64,000 bases of DNA. Source: Linyphia triangularis (Eukaryota; Arthropoda; Arachnida; Araneae; Linyphiidae). The stretch spans positions 21,377,593 to 21,441,592 of the forward strand of contig OZ021731.1 of the NCBI GenBank assembly GCA_963978545.1, written 5' to 3'. The translations under genes and the position numbers were made by a program. Under the pieces are notes generated by a model that was given only the letters and a program-made list of their open reading frames with translations, made no database searches and had not been told where the DNA came from. Shown in pieces: positions 10,686 to 23,011 of the stretch. The stretch's first letter is position 1; every line of letters begins with the position of its first letter.

Positions 10686-11080
10686 ATCCTTTAAAGTTAA
10701 GATTTATTGAGGGGTTTCAGATTTCCAATTTTCATAAAAGTCCCCAAAATCAAAAATTACGCCAAAAAGCTGTGTCGCCAAATCCAAATTGGCGCTGTGT
10801 TGACTAATCCAAACAGCTACGAGTGTTGCTCTAAAACCAAGTGAACGGGTTGCCACATTTGGCACTAAATCGCCAAATTTCCACCGCCAATTCATCTGAC
10901 ACTTAACAGTATATCTTAACCATCCTTTAAATGTATTGACAACTTTTATGTGCAATTGCAACTTATTTAAATAGTTTTGAATTCAGATCGAGTTTTCATA
11001 GTACTTGACCACTACAAAGATCTATGCCATTAACTAACTTTTTTGTTCTCAAAATTTAATGGAATGTATTGTCGCCATGT
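10686..11080. repeat. degenerate ATAAAGGATTTA-family repeat
   Basis: TAAATCCTTTAAAG at about 10684 and CATCCTTTAAATGTATTGAC at about 10919 followed by ACTTTTATGTGCAATTGCAA match the ends of the elements at 41211 and 24930. Several CGCCAA words occur at 10760-10890. Boundaries are blurred; two partial copies may be juxtaposed. Confidence 0.45.
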
Positions 11081-13704
11081 AAGCAATCGGGATATCTATT
11101 CCTACTGTTCAATTTGCATTCCAATAATCAATACGTCATAACAAAGAAAAAACCTGGTAAACATTGTTCGAATGCATGTAACAGTATTCAATCCCCCCAC
11201 AACATAACAATATAGGGAATAGACCAACAACTATCACTTGACTACAACAATTATTCAATCGCTTACAACAAAGCAATGCCAAAACACTGACAAAAACTGG
11301 TCAAACTGGTTGATCAATCCGTCATAATAAATTAATACACAAAATTCGACTGCCACAACTTGCCTCAAAACACAAAGCTAACAATTCAAGAGATTGAACA
11401 CTACCTCCCCCCCACACACACAGTCACAGCGCACAACATTCTATCTCACAACAAAGCAAAACCTCACACCCAACAATGGTCACTCGCATACCACAACAAT
11501 TCAATACCGAATCCCTCACCAATAAACCCACAAGAAACATCAATTCCGAACCGTCACCAGGGAAAACAGAACAACAAAACCCCTTCGAAGCATCACGCTC
11601 CCAACAAAAATGCAATATTCTCAATTCCACTCTCCCCTCCACCCAAGAGAACACCCGCTCGTTCCATCAAAACTAAATTAACGTTCTCGACATCCCCCCC
11701 CCCTCCCATCGTCTATGTCCCAGTGACAAGACATTGATGCATCGGTGGCAACAGTCTAGTAAAATAGAACGTATCTTCTCTATTCCAGAAAACAACGCAT
11801 GCGTAAAAACGAAACAAAGAAGAAAATAAAAAACACGTGTTTCGTTGCTTTTTCCTGCAAGATAAATCTGTAATATGTAATAAGCACTGGGGGAAAAAAT
11901 AGTTTGTAGTGATAATAATAAAAAAAGGGGGTTGGCGAAGATGCGAGTTTGGTTCATTCATCATAGATATTTGGCATGTGTTTGTATGGAACAGAACTCG
12001 CGCGCGGCAGTTCGTGTGATGCTTTTATTTAGTTGTGGTGAATTTTTCGTTGTATGGTTTTGTGGCAGAAAGGGTTTTTGTTGTAAGAGCTCCTGACACT
12101 GAAGGAAAAGAAAACTTTAAAATTGTGAAAGAATATTGAGACAGTGTTAAACTCGTTTTGAGAAGAAAAGATAGAAAATAGCAGGAACACACACTTGAAT
12201 GTTAGCGAAGAAGCAAGTCAACAACGGATTTCTGTGTAGACTTGAACTAAGTTTAATGCATTAGTTGTTGTAGCTTTAGAATAAAATTCTTTTAGAACAT
12301 TTGAAGGAATAAATAACGGTTAGAAAGTCGTAAAGTCTTGGAAAAAGTATAAAAGTATGTATGCTTTTTCTTGACCTAAGTTATATAAAAAAAATTCCAT
12401 GTCGCTTGGCTTTGTTGAATGTGTTGGTTTTCAATCATATTTAATAGATCATATGTATTGTGTTTCGACTTTTTTTTTTATATTTATGTACTTAAGTTTT
12501 TGACAACAAATAAAACCGTATAGTTTTAGGTATGTTAATGGTTTTTTAACCAAGCTTTTGTAAATTGATAGGGTGTGTTAGTTTAAAATTAGTAGTCATT
12601 TTTATTTTCCAAATACACTCATGTTCATAAGTTAAGATTATTCAGTTTTTCCCTACTAACTTCTCAGTGGAGCAACATAGAACCATGAAATTCACATTAA
12701 AAAGACATCTTTAGGTAACATATCTATAAGTAAAACAACTCAGTCGCAATATGAAATGCAAAATGTACAGTGGGGGCATATGCAAAAGAATGGAGTACCA
12801 TTAGTGTGCAGTTGAACAGATGCATCCACATTAAAAATCACACAACTCACGGAGTTGAATTTGAGTGTGAGATATGATCTCCCCTGTCATCAGTGTTTAC
12901 TTGGCACTGTATTCTCATACTTAACATGAGTTTCTTGATGAATTCTAGAGACTAAATTGTTCGTCTCACCTTTTGAACTGTTTGCAAGTGATGGAAAGTT
13001 CCCAATATATTAAATCTTTACACAATGCATATCGTAGAAACGTCCCACATGCTTGATGAAATTCGGATTAGAGGATTATTATAGGGGCGATATTCATATT
13101 TTTTAATCATTTATCCAAAGCAAAAGTGGGATAAACTATGCCAAAAGTATCAATAAACACTATTTAGAAACCGATATTTCACAATTAAAGACTTGCCTAG
13201 ATCAAGTTAACGCTATTACAGAGAAGAAGTGGAATTTAATTACCATCTGCGCTTGTAGAGAGCTTATTACACCAATTCAACATATTGAACCTAAAAACCA
13301 AAACTCTTTTCCCACCAAATCGTTATTTTGAATTGGCACTTACCATGAAATATCACGTGCCCACCTTTCTACAGATCCTCCGAGACTGAAAAAATTATTA
13401 ACAGTAAACAGTATCTGATATTAAAAAGATTTGGTCTTTGGGTGCAATTGGTTGAATTGGTTTAATAAGCTACCCATATGCGCAAAAGATAATTAAATTC
13501 AACTTTTTCTCTCTAATTATGTTAACTTGATCTAGATGATGATAGACAAGTATCAAAACTTTAGGGGAAAAAATGAAAGTAGGGATTAATATATATTCCT
13601 CCACAGATTGCACTGTAATAGTTCTAAAATGAAATTGTAAAGTTTTCAGTGGATCATACATAGAAGATGGTCAATTTGCTTTACATTTTAATGAGTAATA
13701 TTAT
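11081..13704. other. no gene seen; 2.6-kb spacer
   Basis: 11350-11740 is C/A-rich and yields overlapping ORFs on both strands (up to 125 codons, Pro/Thr/Asn-rich), which I regard as compositional. 11930-12350 is slightly GC-richer with no ORF. A perfect 15-bp inverted repeat CTAGATCAAGTTAAC / GTTAACTTGATCTAG lies at about 13198 and 13528. The start of a Tc1-like end (TACACTCATGTTCATAAG, about 12613) has no visible partner. Confidence 0.4.
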
Positions 13705-14308
13705 TGTTACGAATTTCTGTATATTTGTAAATATTTCGTAGTATTAATTATGTAAAAAGGAAAATTTATGTACATTTCGCATAAGGCAGTGCAAGAATTT
13801 GTCTTCAATAATCCTGGAAAACGAGTTTTACAAGAAGGCCATTTAACATTATGGTTAATGGAAACCTCGCCAAGTTGGCGACGGTTTTAGTGACTAAACT
13901 TTTTTCGACAAATTTGGCGAGCATTTGGCGATATTTTCGGTCCCCATGTACCTGTATAGGGCTTTTGAACTGCGATCTGGAAAATTCTCTAAATTTCTAT
14001 CTTTAGAAGATTCGCCTTCTTATATAAGGCCAAGAGTAAGTTGAGGGAGTTAGTTAATTGTCTCACAGCGAGCATTCAGAGTTCCGAAAGCGAACTGTAT
14101 TGCATTGTCTTTTGCAGCGATTTTAGCAGTTGTTGTCAAGTTTTTAACTGCTGTTTTGTGCTCTATTGTCGTGAAAAGAGCTGTATTGTGTCTACTAGAA
14201 CGAGAAGTTCTGGAGTTGCAAAAGAATTTGCGAAGAGTTATATCGGAATAAATTTCTTCAAGTTTTATCTGCTTTGGTTTCAAGTCTTTCGAACCCATCC
14301 ATGACACA
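13705..14308 (+). mobile_element. solo LTR 3 (604 bp)
   Basis: Starts TGTTACGAATTTCTGTATA and ends CCATGACACA. TATA box at 14021-14027, AATAAA at 14247-14252, and an exact 4-bp duplication TTAT (13701-13704 and 14309-14312). It is the shortest of the four copies. No internal region. Confidence 0.85.
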
Positions 14309-14538
14309 TTATTTTGAAGTTAAACATTGTACATATGCTTAAAGCGTAAATATAATTTTGCACGAAGTATTTTAAAAGTCTTTTTTTGTTATTACCCATT
14401 TTACCAAGTTGTAGGATAAAATGTAACAAACTAAATAAGTAATAATATTATTTTAAACAATTCTTAGTGAATTGAAGAGAAACAAGCAATGCCAATGTAC
14501 AATACTAAACATAATGTAAATTTTGATATTGACTAAGG

Positions 14539-15243
14539 CAGGGGTTCCCAACCTTTTTGCACATGCGTACCACTTGACTTTTTAAGAAATTTTGGCGTAG
14601 CACCAGACCTAAATATTTAAATAAACGTATAATATTTACTCTTCTAAAAGTGTTCAAAGGCTTTTTGAATTAAATTCCTGAGAAAACTTCATTTTTAATG
14701 GTTAGATATTTGTTTATTTATAACATGCTTATAATAAAGGAGAAATAAAAAGATTAAAATGGTATTAATTTACAGTTTTATTTATTACGCATAGGTCTAA
14801 AAATATACAAATAAAAAAATAGTACAAACTCAGCAAAAAATTAATCATCATACAAAATATACTTTTATAGTCTTTAGTGCGAAACTTGTTGTTGTATGCC
14901 TGTGATTAAAATATCAACATTAAGAGTAATGGAGCTTATCTTCAATCTTAAGTCCTCTTCAACACTTATTTTGCTTCTATGTTTATTTTTTATGTACAAG
15001 AGTTCAGAAAATCCACTCTCACACAAGTAACTCGTAACAAATGACATAAAAAATAGCAGAGCTTGCCAGAAGATCAAAGGGTACTCGGTTTTACATCCGA
15101 TCCCGAAGTTAATTAAAGATTTCTCTTTAAAATAATCTTTCATGGAACTATCTTCTGTAAGATCGATAAAACTTTCTTTTAGTTCACCTGAAGCCACCGT
15201 ACCACCTGAAACGTTCCCGCGTACCACCGGTTGGGAACCCCTG
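14539..15243 (-). mobile_element. internally deleted hAT transposon (705 bp)
   Basis: Ends are CAGGGGTTCCCAACC at the left and GGTTGGGAACCCCTG at the right, a perfect 15-bp terminal inverted repeat. Flanks are an exact 8-bp duplication GACTAAGG (14531-14538 and 15244-15251). An 8-bp duplication with a CAGGG-type end identifies the hAT superfamily. Inside, on the minus strand, is the C-terminal part of a transposase. The intact duplication and ends suggest a comparatively recent insertion. Confidence 0.92.
14874..15227 (-). pseudogene. hAT transposase C-terminal fragment
   Basis: A 117-codon minus-strand frame within the hAT element. Its second half has the hAT C-terminal dimerisation signature: a hydrophobic block, SYLCESGFSELLYIK (about residues 65-80), then a basic N-KHRSKISVEEDLRL segment and a helix (to about 105). 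This resembles the ZBED5/FAM200-like branch, where the pattern is LCE-x-GFS followed by K-x-R-x-R-L-x-x-E-x-DLR. The BED zinc finger and the catalytic DDE core are missing, so no functional transposase is made. In an intact element the enzyme would bind the terminal repeats and cut-and-paste the DNA. Placement entirely between the terminal repeats supports the call. Confidence 0.8.
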
Positions 15244-15251
15244 GACTAAGG

Positions 15252-15958
15252 TATTAACATAATTCTGGAAAATAGCGTACATTCTAACAATTTTATTGTA
15301 TTTGATTCTACTACTCTCTTCACTTCATTTTCGAATATTCTTATTTTAAAAGAATTAAGCGAAAACACATTTTTAAAGGGAATGGGCAAAGGGGCATTTT
15401 AACGGAGAGTTAATAACAAATTGCTTGCAGATATATGCAAGAATTTTTACTCTTAACTATTTCCAACACATTGAAATTTTCTGTAATTTGGTTAGATGCT
15501 TTTTTTTTTAGAAAAAAAGAATATTGAGGCAACGGGGAAATGCTTCAAACACAGATAAAAACAGAATTCTAAGAACTTTTTTTTTTATTCTTTGAGCAAA
15601 AAACTTTTTTTTTTTTTGCAATCTGTTTACACATAAAAAGAGAAGATGCTCAAAAAGAAAGAAAAAAAGTACTTAACTACATTATCTATAACAAAGCGCC
15701 CTAGGAATTTATTTCAAAATAATGTGGGATGAAAGCTTTTACAAAAGAATAGAATTTTTACTTTTACTTACATAATAAGTAGAAAAAATTAATGAATTCA
15801 ATTTTGAAATGTTTTCTTTTAAATTAGTAAGATTTTTTTTTTACATTGTAACCACGACATATGTTCTAAATTGATTGCAATGCATTCTGGTAACTTTTTT
15901 TTTTTGTTAGTGTCATTGATTGATGCTTAAAAGAAGTTTTTAAATGTAACAATTGAAT
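15252..15958. other. no gene seen; T-rich spacer
   Basis: Very AT-rich with several T runs (about 15502, 15580, 15607, 15832, 15897). Nothing else supported. Confidence 0.5.
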
Positions 15959-16300
15959 GAACTTCTGATTTTTTTACTAATGTATTTTGTTAATTGCATC
16001 CATAAATTGAATCTTATTAAGTGCCCCTGTAAAATGTATTTTGGTAATTACATCTAAAAATTGTATCTTGTTAAGTACATCTACAAATTGCATCTTGTTA
16101 ATTGTATTTGTAAATTGTATTTTATTGATTGTATCAAAAAGTATCTTCTTAATTATATCTAAATATTGTTTTTGTTAATTGCTTAAAAATTGTATTTTGT
16201 TAAGTGCACCTGCAAAATGTATTTTGTTAATTAAATCGAAAAAAATTAACTTGTTTATTGCATAAAAACTTGTATCTTGTTGATTGTATCAAAATTTCGT
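15959..16300. repeat. degenerate AT-rich tandem repeat
   Basis: Roughly eight diverged units of about 35-45 bp around AATTGTATTTTGTTAATTG with variants such as TGCATCTTGTTAATTG. Non-coding. Confidence 0.65.
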
Positions 16301-16309
16301 TTTGTGTCA

Positions 16310-17046
16310 AATACAGTTGTTATATTTTCATCATTCATTTAGAAAAAATGGACAGTATGGCAATATTTTTTGCTAAAATTTTTGTATGGATCTTTAAAAA
16401 AAAAAAAAAAAAAATGGTGATTTTGGCGATATATTTTACGATAATCCTTATATTATTCTTTATTATAAGTGAAACTGAGGGGAGAAGAAAAAACGATCGT
16501 TGATGATGTATGCTCAAGGAAAAGTAGGTAGGAGTTTAACGGCGTAAGGGCAACACGTGGGCCATACTGCAGGAAAGAGAACTATGTGTTGAAGGCATTC
16601 GTTTTTCAACTTTTTACGCCATTAAAGCAATTTTAAGGGAATTTCGGAGGTGGGGATGTTTAGAACACCTTAAGAGGAATTAGCACAACGATTTTGATCA
16701 AAATCGTAAGAGCCTTTTTTTTTAGCAATTGACATGATTTTTTCAATGGCAGCTACCTTATGCGCATGCGCGATTTTGACGAAAGCCTTAATGGTAGGTC
16801 CCATGGCTACCTGCAACCCGCATACCGAATTTGAACATCGTAGGTCACTTTGTTTGGGAGATATGCTGACCACAGACACATAGACAGACATTTTTTCTCG
16901 ATCACTTTTGAAGTCAGGATGTTCCAAAACATGGAGAAATGCAAAAAAAAAAAAAAAAAAAAAAAATCGAATTAAAAAAAAAAAAAAAATTTGACCGATT
17001 ACTATACTGTCATTACCCGATGTATACATATGGGTAATTGAAAGTA
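16310..17046 (+). repeat. interspersed repeat 'R' with poly-A and terminal hairpin, copy A
   Basis: Shares many blocks with 60904-61680 and the reverse complement at 43905-44325: TTTCGGAGGTGGGGA, TTTAGAACACCTTAAGAGG, ATGCGCATG, TGAACAT...GGTCA. An A-run (about 16943) follows GGAGAAATGC. The right end is a hairpin TACTGTCATTACCC (17005-17018) with GGGTAATTGAAAGTA (17032-17046). I do not recognise the superfamily; no protein is encoded. Confidence 0.7.
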
Positions 17047-18698
17047 AAAATTATTCACCATTGGAATAAAAATTTACTAAACTGCAATACCACAGGTAGT
17101 TAATAAGGGAACCAGAAATAAGAAGTTAATTTATAAAGTATTTTTATGAAGTATAAATTTTTCGACGAAATATATTGTTTTATCCTTCGATTTAGCAGCA
17201 GACAAAATACAAAGCGGGAAAATGTAAAGGGTTTACTTACATTTTCCCAAAGTATCTGATATTAATAGTTACTGTAGGGAATAACTTAGGGGAACTCATA
17301 GAACCAATACAACTTACTTTGATTGTTTCTTCATGAATATAAAAATTATGTAAACTTTTTTTTTTTTTTAATTTTGAAAAAAAAAAAAAAAAAAGTACCT
17401 TTAAAACTTTTTATTTGTTTGTTTGTTTCTTTGTTTATTTATTTGTTTCTTTATTTATTTATAATGATTGACAAAGCCAAGAATTATTATTTTCAAAGAT
17501 GGTTTAATTTTGTTATATAAATGTGATTCATCATTTAAAGTGGTAGCAGGAGATTGTAGTCGTTTGCAATGACTGAATGGTAATAATAAATTATAAAAGC
17601 AGAGGTCTTAATTTTTTTTTTTCTATAACAGTCAAAATTAACGTTAGAGCTTTAAAAATAGACAGACAACAAAATTTTCAGCTAAGAACAATAATTAAAA
17701 ACTACTAGGAAATAAAAAGGATTTAATATTGTTATGATATTCGAAAGTGATTCGATTCACTCTATATTTTACGGTACCCTTTTCGAATTTCATTACATGT
17801 GAGCTATTACTTAAAATATCCATTTCAGACATCTATACCACATTCACCAAGACCAAATTACAGAATGATTACCCCAACACCATCACTGGAGAAAATCGCA
17901 TAAATCCATCAAACATACAACTCAGTTTACATGTACGCAATTAATAAATCATAAGCATAACTTAAACTTAATTATTCACATCGGCCAATTTATTATCGGA
18001 GGAACATTTCGTGACCGAAATTCAGGAACCGTAAACACACTAAACATTTTTTTTTTTTTTTTTTTTTGCATTTTTAGTCAGAGAAATCTCCCGTATTTAC
18101 CTTCAGCACTCGAAAATAGATGAAGGCTTCACGGACTAAAAGGGAGAAATGTCTGTGGAACTTTGATTAATGCGTCAACCACGTGTGCTAAGGGAAACTC
18201 CAATGAATTATTAATGGACGCCATTAGCAGTATCTTAAAAGAGAGGAAAAAGGTAGATGGAGTAGAAGACAGAACTCGGGCAATTCTTAACTTGGATTGA
18301 TTGTCTGTCATATTCTTTTCTTCCTGGAGTCAGAGCCGAGTTGAGATGTTGAGATTATCGTTCTGCAGACGAGATTATTTTTCTAGAGGAAGAAGGGTCT
18401 TTTATCTGTATTAGCTTTGAGTGCTGGAGTAATTGCGAAGTTCCAAGAAGAGGAAAAAATATGTGTGAGTCGTTTCTAGGTCTGTGATTGGGCAGGATTA
18501 TTGCTTATATTAATTTGTAGGTAAAGAACTTCTTCTCTGCGAGAAGTTTTCAGTTCGTTATGTGGATGAAAACTTTGATAGGTATAATTTAGACATTAAT
18601 GGATTTAAACTACTTTAAGTAGGTTGACGCCTAAAAGTAGGTTGACGCTGAAGATCTTTTTGAGCGAAGAATCGATTTCCGAGAGAGCTTTATTGGTC
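17047..18698. other. no gene seen; AT-rich spacer
   Basis: Contains T/A homopolymers (about 17357, 17379, 18048-18067) and a TTTGTTTGTTTC-type run (17414-17460). No ORF above 65 codons has a recognisable domain. Confidence 0.45.
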
Positions 18699-19187
18699 TC
18701 ATCTATAACATACCGTAAAATTTGTCTCGGGAATGAAGTGGTATCGATTTTTAGGTGGTGGTAGCCATATTACGATGAAAGAGATTCGAAGCGGAGAAAT
18801 TGTCGATTTAGTGAAATATGACATCCCATTTTCGGTTGATGTTGAAAGTATCGCGAATTTATCGAAGTATGTCATCAAATGGTTTAACTTCTTAAAGCAG
18901 TACTTAAGAGTTCTTAATATAGTTCTCTGAGTCCTTAAAGAAGTAATGGCCCTATACTGCGTTGAAGAAAGGGACATATGAAGGATCGAATGAATTGCCA
19001 GTGACGAGGATATTGTTTTGAAAGTACCTAGGGAACTTGTATTTGAGAAGGTGGTAGCATAACATGTCACAAGGTCATTTATATCAATTCGAGCTGTAAT
19101 CTCCGCCATGGTACTGTTTTTGTCAATGTCAACCATGGCAATGAATAGAGTACTTTGTAAGTCTCGTATAGCTGGCAAATGATTCAA
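18699..19187 (-). CDS. unassigned 162-codon ORF
   Basis: The longest non-repeat ORF in the first 30 kb. The predicted product is 162 residues, Ser/Thr/Ile-rich, with mixed hydrophobic and polar stretches, no signal peptide that I can recognise, no clear membrane helix and no known motif. It starts ATG with in-frame sequence also open upstream. The opposite strand is open from 18733 to 18930 and looks about as protein-like, so strand assignment is doubtful. It may be a fragment of a decayed gene, an exon, or chance. No neighbouring exon was identified. Confidence 0.15.
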   Translation of the reverse strand: MNHLPAIRDLQSTLFIAMVDIDKNSTMAEITARIDINDLVTCYATTFSNTSSLGTFKTISSSLAIHSILHMSLSSTQYRAITSLRTQRTILRTLKYCFKKLNHLMTYFDKFAILSTSTENGMSYFTKSTISPLRISFIVIWLPPPKNRYHFIPETNFTVCYR

Positions 19188-19236
19188 ATCGTTTTGAAAT
19201 GTAATTTTAAAGAAGAAAATGTAATTTTGGTGAGGG

Positions 19237-19591
19237 CAGGGTTCCGACTCAAATCACAGAATGACTTTTCAATGACTTTTAAGGACCTAATTAATGTTTT
19301 AAAGGACCAATGAAAATTTGTTTTCATGCATCATGTCTGTATTTAAATTTTTAGTAAAGTATATTCTACCAAAAAATTTACAAGTTGGTGGTTGCGTAAT
19401 ACAAATATGTCGGAAAACTCTTGTACGGTGCAGATCACGCGGGAATAGCAAGTCCGAGTTATAGTTTTATTAATTTTGCAGTTGGACAACATGTGTCAAA
19501 ATTAAGGACCTCTAAGCATTTTCAAGCACTTTCAAGGCCTTGAAAACAAGTTCAAAAATATTAAGCACTTTTAATAACCGTGGGAACCCTG
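19237..19591. mobile_element. hAT-like MITE (355 bp), copy 1
   Basis: Begins CAGGGTTCCGACTC and ends GTGGGAACCCTG, an inverted terminal repeat. Flanked by GAGGG (19232-19236 and 19592-19596). Internal blocks AAGGACCTAATTAATG, GGACAACATGTGTCAAA and GCACTTTCAAGGCCTTG match the element at 35994-36379. Non-coding. The five-bp match is shorter than the usual 8 bp of hAT elements. Confidence 0.75.
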
Positions 19592-19596
19592 GAGGG

Positions 19597-21103
19597 TACA
19601 GATATCATTGAATAGAAGGTAGTGGAGAGTTATTGTTAATCTGGCATTTAGTCCAGCATACCTTCATTTTCGGCATGCAGTATTATTTAGATCAACAAGT
19701 TGTTCCCTTGTCAGTGCTATAAGCGATCTGACTCCTGGATAGTATATGCTTGTGTTTGTTAAAGTAAAAATTATTGACCCAGTATACAGATCCCAATGGT
19801 TATTGTCATTCTGGAAGAAGCTTTAGAAATTTCAATATACATCTAAGTACTGAATTAGAAAGTATGCTTCGATATCGATTTGATTAAATACTGATTTAAA
19901 GCTAGTACAAAACATATTAGAAATAAAGAATACTAAGGTCTTTGGCTGACATTTCGCTTGGCTTTATCTTTTCTAGAGGTGAAACCTTCAGTGAATAGTC
20001 CGAATCGAACTCTGTATGTACAACAATCAAGCCCAGCCACAGGTTGATACCAACTGCTTTGGAAACGCCGCCATGGATCTTGAAACCGTACTTTAACTAA
20101 ATCCAATATTGTACACCAAAAAAAGGCAAACTTGCACAATTCTCCCAAATGACCTAAATGCGTGAGTAACCCCATAACCGGCAACAACATGGATTAAGAA
20201 TTGTTGACCCCGTATAAACAAGCCCGGAAGGGATCCGAGACGTAATGAGGGGTGACGTCTTCCCCCTATTTGGTGGGCGTTGGAGATGAAGGGGAGGGGG
20301 GGGGGAGAGTATTAAGGGTCCGGTTGCCATGGTAACCCACCACTGAAGACACTGGCGAATGCATTATTCAGGGACGCAGGAAGATCTTGCGAGAAAGGCC
20401 TCTTTTCCAGGTAATTCACGTGTCGCTGGTTCGGAGAAGAGTAAAGCTTGGTTTGCAAGGGAATAAGCGTAGGGTTTGGGTATTGGTTGGAATTAGTTTG
20501 CATGTCAATGGGCTCCGAGAATGAGATTGGGTGAATGATTTATTTCTTCTGAGGGTCTTGTGTACTGTGTTGATGTGTATAGTAAGGATGGGTTCAGGAT
20601 GAGATTGACATTGGATTGTGTATTGGTTCCAATTTGAATATCAATGGATGGAGTTTTGTTTTTACCTGCGGGTTATTTGCTTTGTTGTTGCTGTAGGGCA
20701 GAAAAGCTTGGTTTACATGGGGAGTAATATTTTGTTGTGCAAAGTTCATTGGTTAGAAACAGTCTGGGAACAGATGTAGTATAGGACATTTGGCAATTTT
20801 TTTTCATTCGGAGTTTAGGAAATTCACCAAAATTAAAAACACAGTAAATGAAATAAAATTAAAATATAAATAATAAACTAAATTGAAATATAACTTAAAA
20901 TAAAACCCTTTGCCAGAAACAGCATTTATCTGGGGAAAAAATTAAAAATAAAATCATGCCAAAGAAATGTCTTATACTACATCTGAACCATAGTCTGAAT
21001 AATAAGAGGGCTTAATACCTTAAAAATTTTGAAATTTTTTTGTTTCATGTTGCTTTATGTTTTTTTTTTTTTTTTTTTTTAATTTGATATATTACTTTAG
21101 TTT
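19597..21103. other. no gene seen
   Basis: Unique-looking DNA with an oligo-G run at about 20290-20304 and a T run at 21060-21080. ORFs of 60-85 codons on the minus strand (19933-20190, 20312-20503) show no recognised domain. Confidence 0.4.
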
Positions 21104-21117
21104 TTACTTAAATAAGA

Positions 21118-21303
21118 TTGGTTGGTTGGTTGTATTCAGATTATCTGGCGCTGTCAGCAACACGAGGGCTATAATGCGCCGAAACATTTCGTCATTTGAC
21201 AAACCAACATACATTTACAAACACCCATGCCTAACATGGGACTCGAACCCGCAACCTCGCGGTCTAGAAGCCAGCACGCTAACCACTATACCGTTTGGTC
21301 GGC
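21118..21303 (-). mobile_element. tRNA-derived SINE, copy 3
   Basis: Complete copy with intact A and B boxes on the minus strand and a CCAA-type tail. A 14-bp duplication TTACTTAAATAAGA lies at 21104-21117 and 21304-21317. Confidence 0.92.
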
Positions 21304-21435
21304 TTACTTAAATAAGAACTATGTTACACTGTGTATTAAAAAAAAAAAATCAATAATTTATTTTATAACATTTAATCTTTAACTTCAATCTTCTCTAAAC
21401 GTGATACTTAAAACTTCACTGTACCTCTTTTTTAC

Positions 21436-21679
21436 TATACTAAATTCCAACTTAACTTGACATCACTTAGACGGTAGATCGTCACAGTGCTCATAGGTAT
21501 TTAATCCATTTTGGCGGCGTGAAAACATAATGTTCGCCAAACCACAACCCTGTAGAGAACAAAAGGCTATAAGGTTTGGCGAGAATTATGTCTTCACTCC
21601 GCTAAAATGGATTAACTGCCTATGAGCACTGTGAAGATCTATCGTCTAGTGATGTCAAGTTAAGTTGGAGTTAAGTATA
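21436..21679. mobile_element. 245-bp foldback MITE, copy 2
   Basis: Same family as 8789-9033 but with the central loop inverted (the CCACAACCCTGTAGAGAACA segment is the reverse complement of the loop in copies 1 and 3). Arms are slightly diverged. Confidence 0.85.
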
Positions 21680-22659
21680 ACTGGTATAAGTTGTAGTATA
21701 TAATGTAAACTGAGTTGCAGTATAAATTAAGCTGAGGTGGAACAAAAAAATGTTTTTATTTTCATACTTATTTTTTTAAACCTCAAATCTTTCTAAAAAA
21801 GGGTTTAATAAAATTAGAAGAGTGATTAAAATTGTTTAAAAATAATTCTGATGATATTTTCCACCAAACTTTGCCTTTGCCTCTCGTAAAATATTAATTT
21901 AACCTGTGTAAAAACTCAACCTTATTTTTTAAGAACCTTCTAAGAAAAAAAAAGGCACATCGAAAATAGGCAGTTTAACATAACAGGTTATAAGAGGGAC
22001 TGAGTTTTTTTAATAGATTAAATATTGATTGAACAATGATTCCTCTTAAGATTTTTGAGTAGAAATGAAGTGTGCTTTCGTTAAATGCAACTAACAGCAA
22101 TTACTCGTTAGATTTCAATATTTCAGGTAAAACACAAGTGTTGTAAACAACTTTAAAAATACAGTAAAGCAAATAGTCGATTCGGTAAATATTGATTTGA
22201 ACACAAATGTGAAAGTTGTTATTAAATGGGTCCGGCTACTATACAGAATATTGAATTCTCACGTCAGATGTTAAAATAAGAATAGTTTTGCAGTTTGAAA
22301 GGGAATACTATTGGGTTGGATAGTTGGACAGGAAGATTTGCATAATTAGATGGAGTTAATTCAGAAGAATCTGATGTAACTCCCTCTTGAATAAGGCGCG
22401 TCTTTCAATGAAGCTTAAATTGGTTCGACATTATTTCTAAACAGCTAGTTCCATTCCTTAGATGTTTAGAATTGGGCAGTTTTATCGTTCTGTGATACTC
22501 GTAATAAAACTGGGTAATAGTTTCTGTTCTAATTCTACACTTGGTGATCTTTGAATAAAGCAATAACAAGTGAACGTATTGCGACTTATTATAAATTTGA
22601 GAAAATATGCCTTTATAGCCAAGACTGCAAACTTAACCATAAAGTAACATACAAATTAG
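21680..22659. other. no gene seen; AT-rich spacer
   Basis: No supported gene. The sequence is AT-rich, with short ORFs only. Confidence 0.45.
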
Positions 22660-22754
22660 AGTCAACTCGGGATAACTCGAAGTTCAAGGGACTGGTCAAA
22701 TTCTTCAGAGTTATCCGAAGTTCGAGTTTTCGAAAGTCACTCGGAAGTTATTTT

Positions 22755-22997
22755 CTATTTAAGGCATATTTCATCAGAGACATCTTTTGCTTCTTCATGT
22801 GGAGTCTGGAAGACAATATTGTGTCTTGCTTTCAACTTTTCTAGCCATCCCCCACTTGCTATAAATCCTTCAACTTTTAGTAAACGAGCTAAATCCTTTT
22901 CTTTTACCATCATCCCACTAATTGTGATTTTGGAATTCTGGTTTCGATATGTCTCAAACCATTTTAATACAGCATCTTCCGACACCAAGGAAGACAC
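22755..22997 (-). pseudogene. Tigger transposase CENPB-type HTH fragment
   Basis: An 80-codon minus-strand frame downstream of the psq-type fragment. It contains VLKWFETYRNQN (about 10-21), ISGMMVKEKDLARLL (about 26-40) and FIASGGWLEKLKARHNI (about 45-61). This order, W-F...I-x-G-x-x-x-x-x-K-A, then F-x-A-S-x-GWL-x-x-F/L-K-x-R, is the second DNA-binding domain (HTH_CENPB) of Tigger/CENP-B proteins. The protein then runs out about 20 residues later, well before the DDE core of the family (normally about 450-550 residues in total). Together the two fragments represent one broken transposase gene. Confidence 0.8.
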
Positions 22998-23011
22998 ATA
23001 CCTTCACTCAT

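Noticed and set aside
11360..11737. 125-codon Pro/Thr/Asn-rich ORF with overlapping frames on both strands
   Set aside because: C/A-rich low-complexity DNA keeps several frames open at once; no domain or start context supports it.
12613..13690. Possible Tc1/mariner element starting TACACTCATGTTCATAAG
   Set aside because: No matching inverted end, TA duplication or transposase fragment was found.
16670..17029. 119-codon minus-strand ORF
   Set aside because: Lies in the R repeat and includes poly-Phe from the A run; other copies of the repeat do not keep it.
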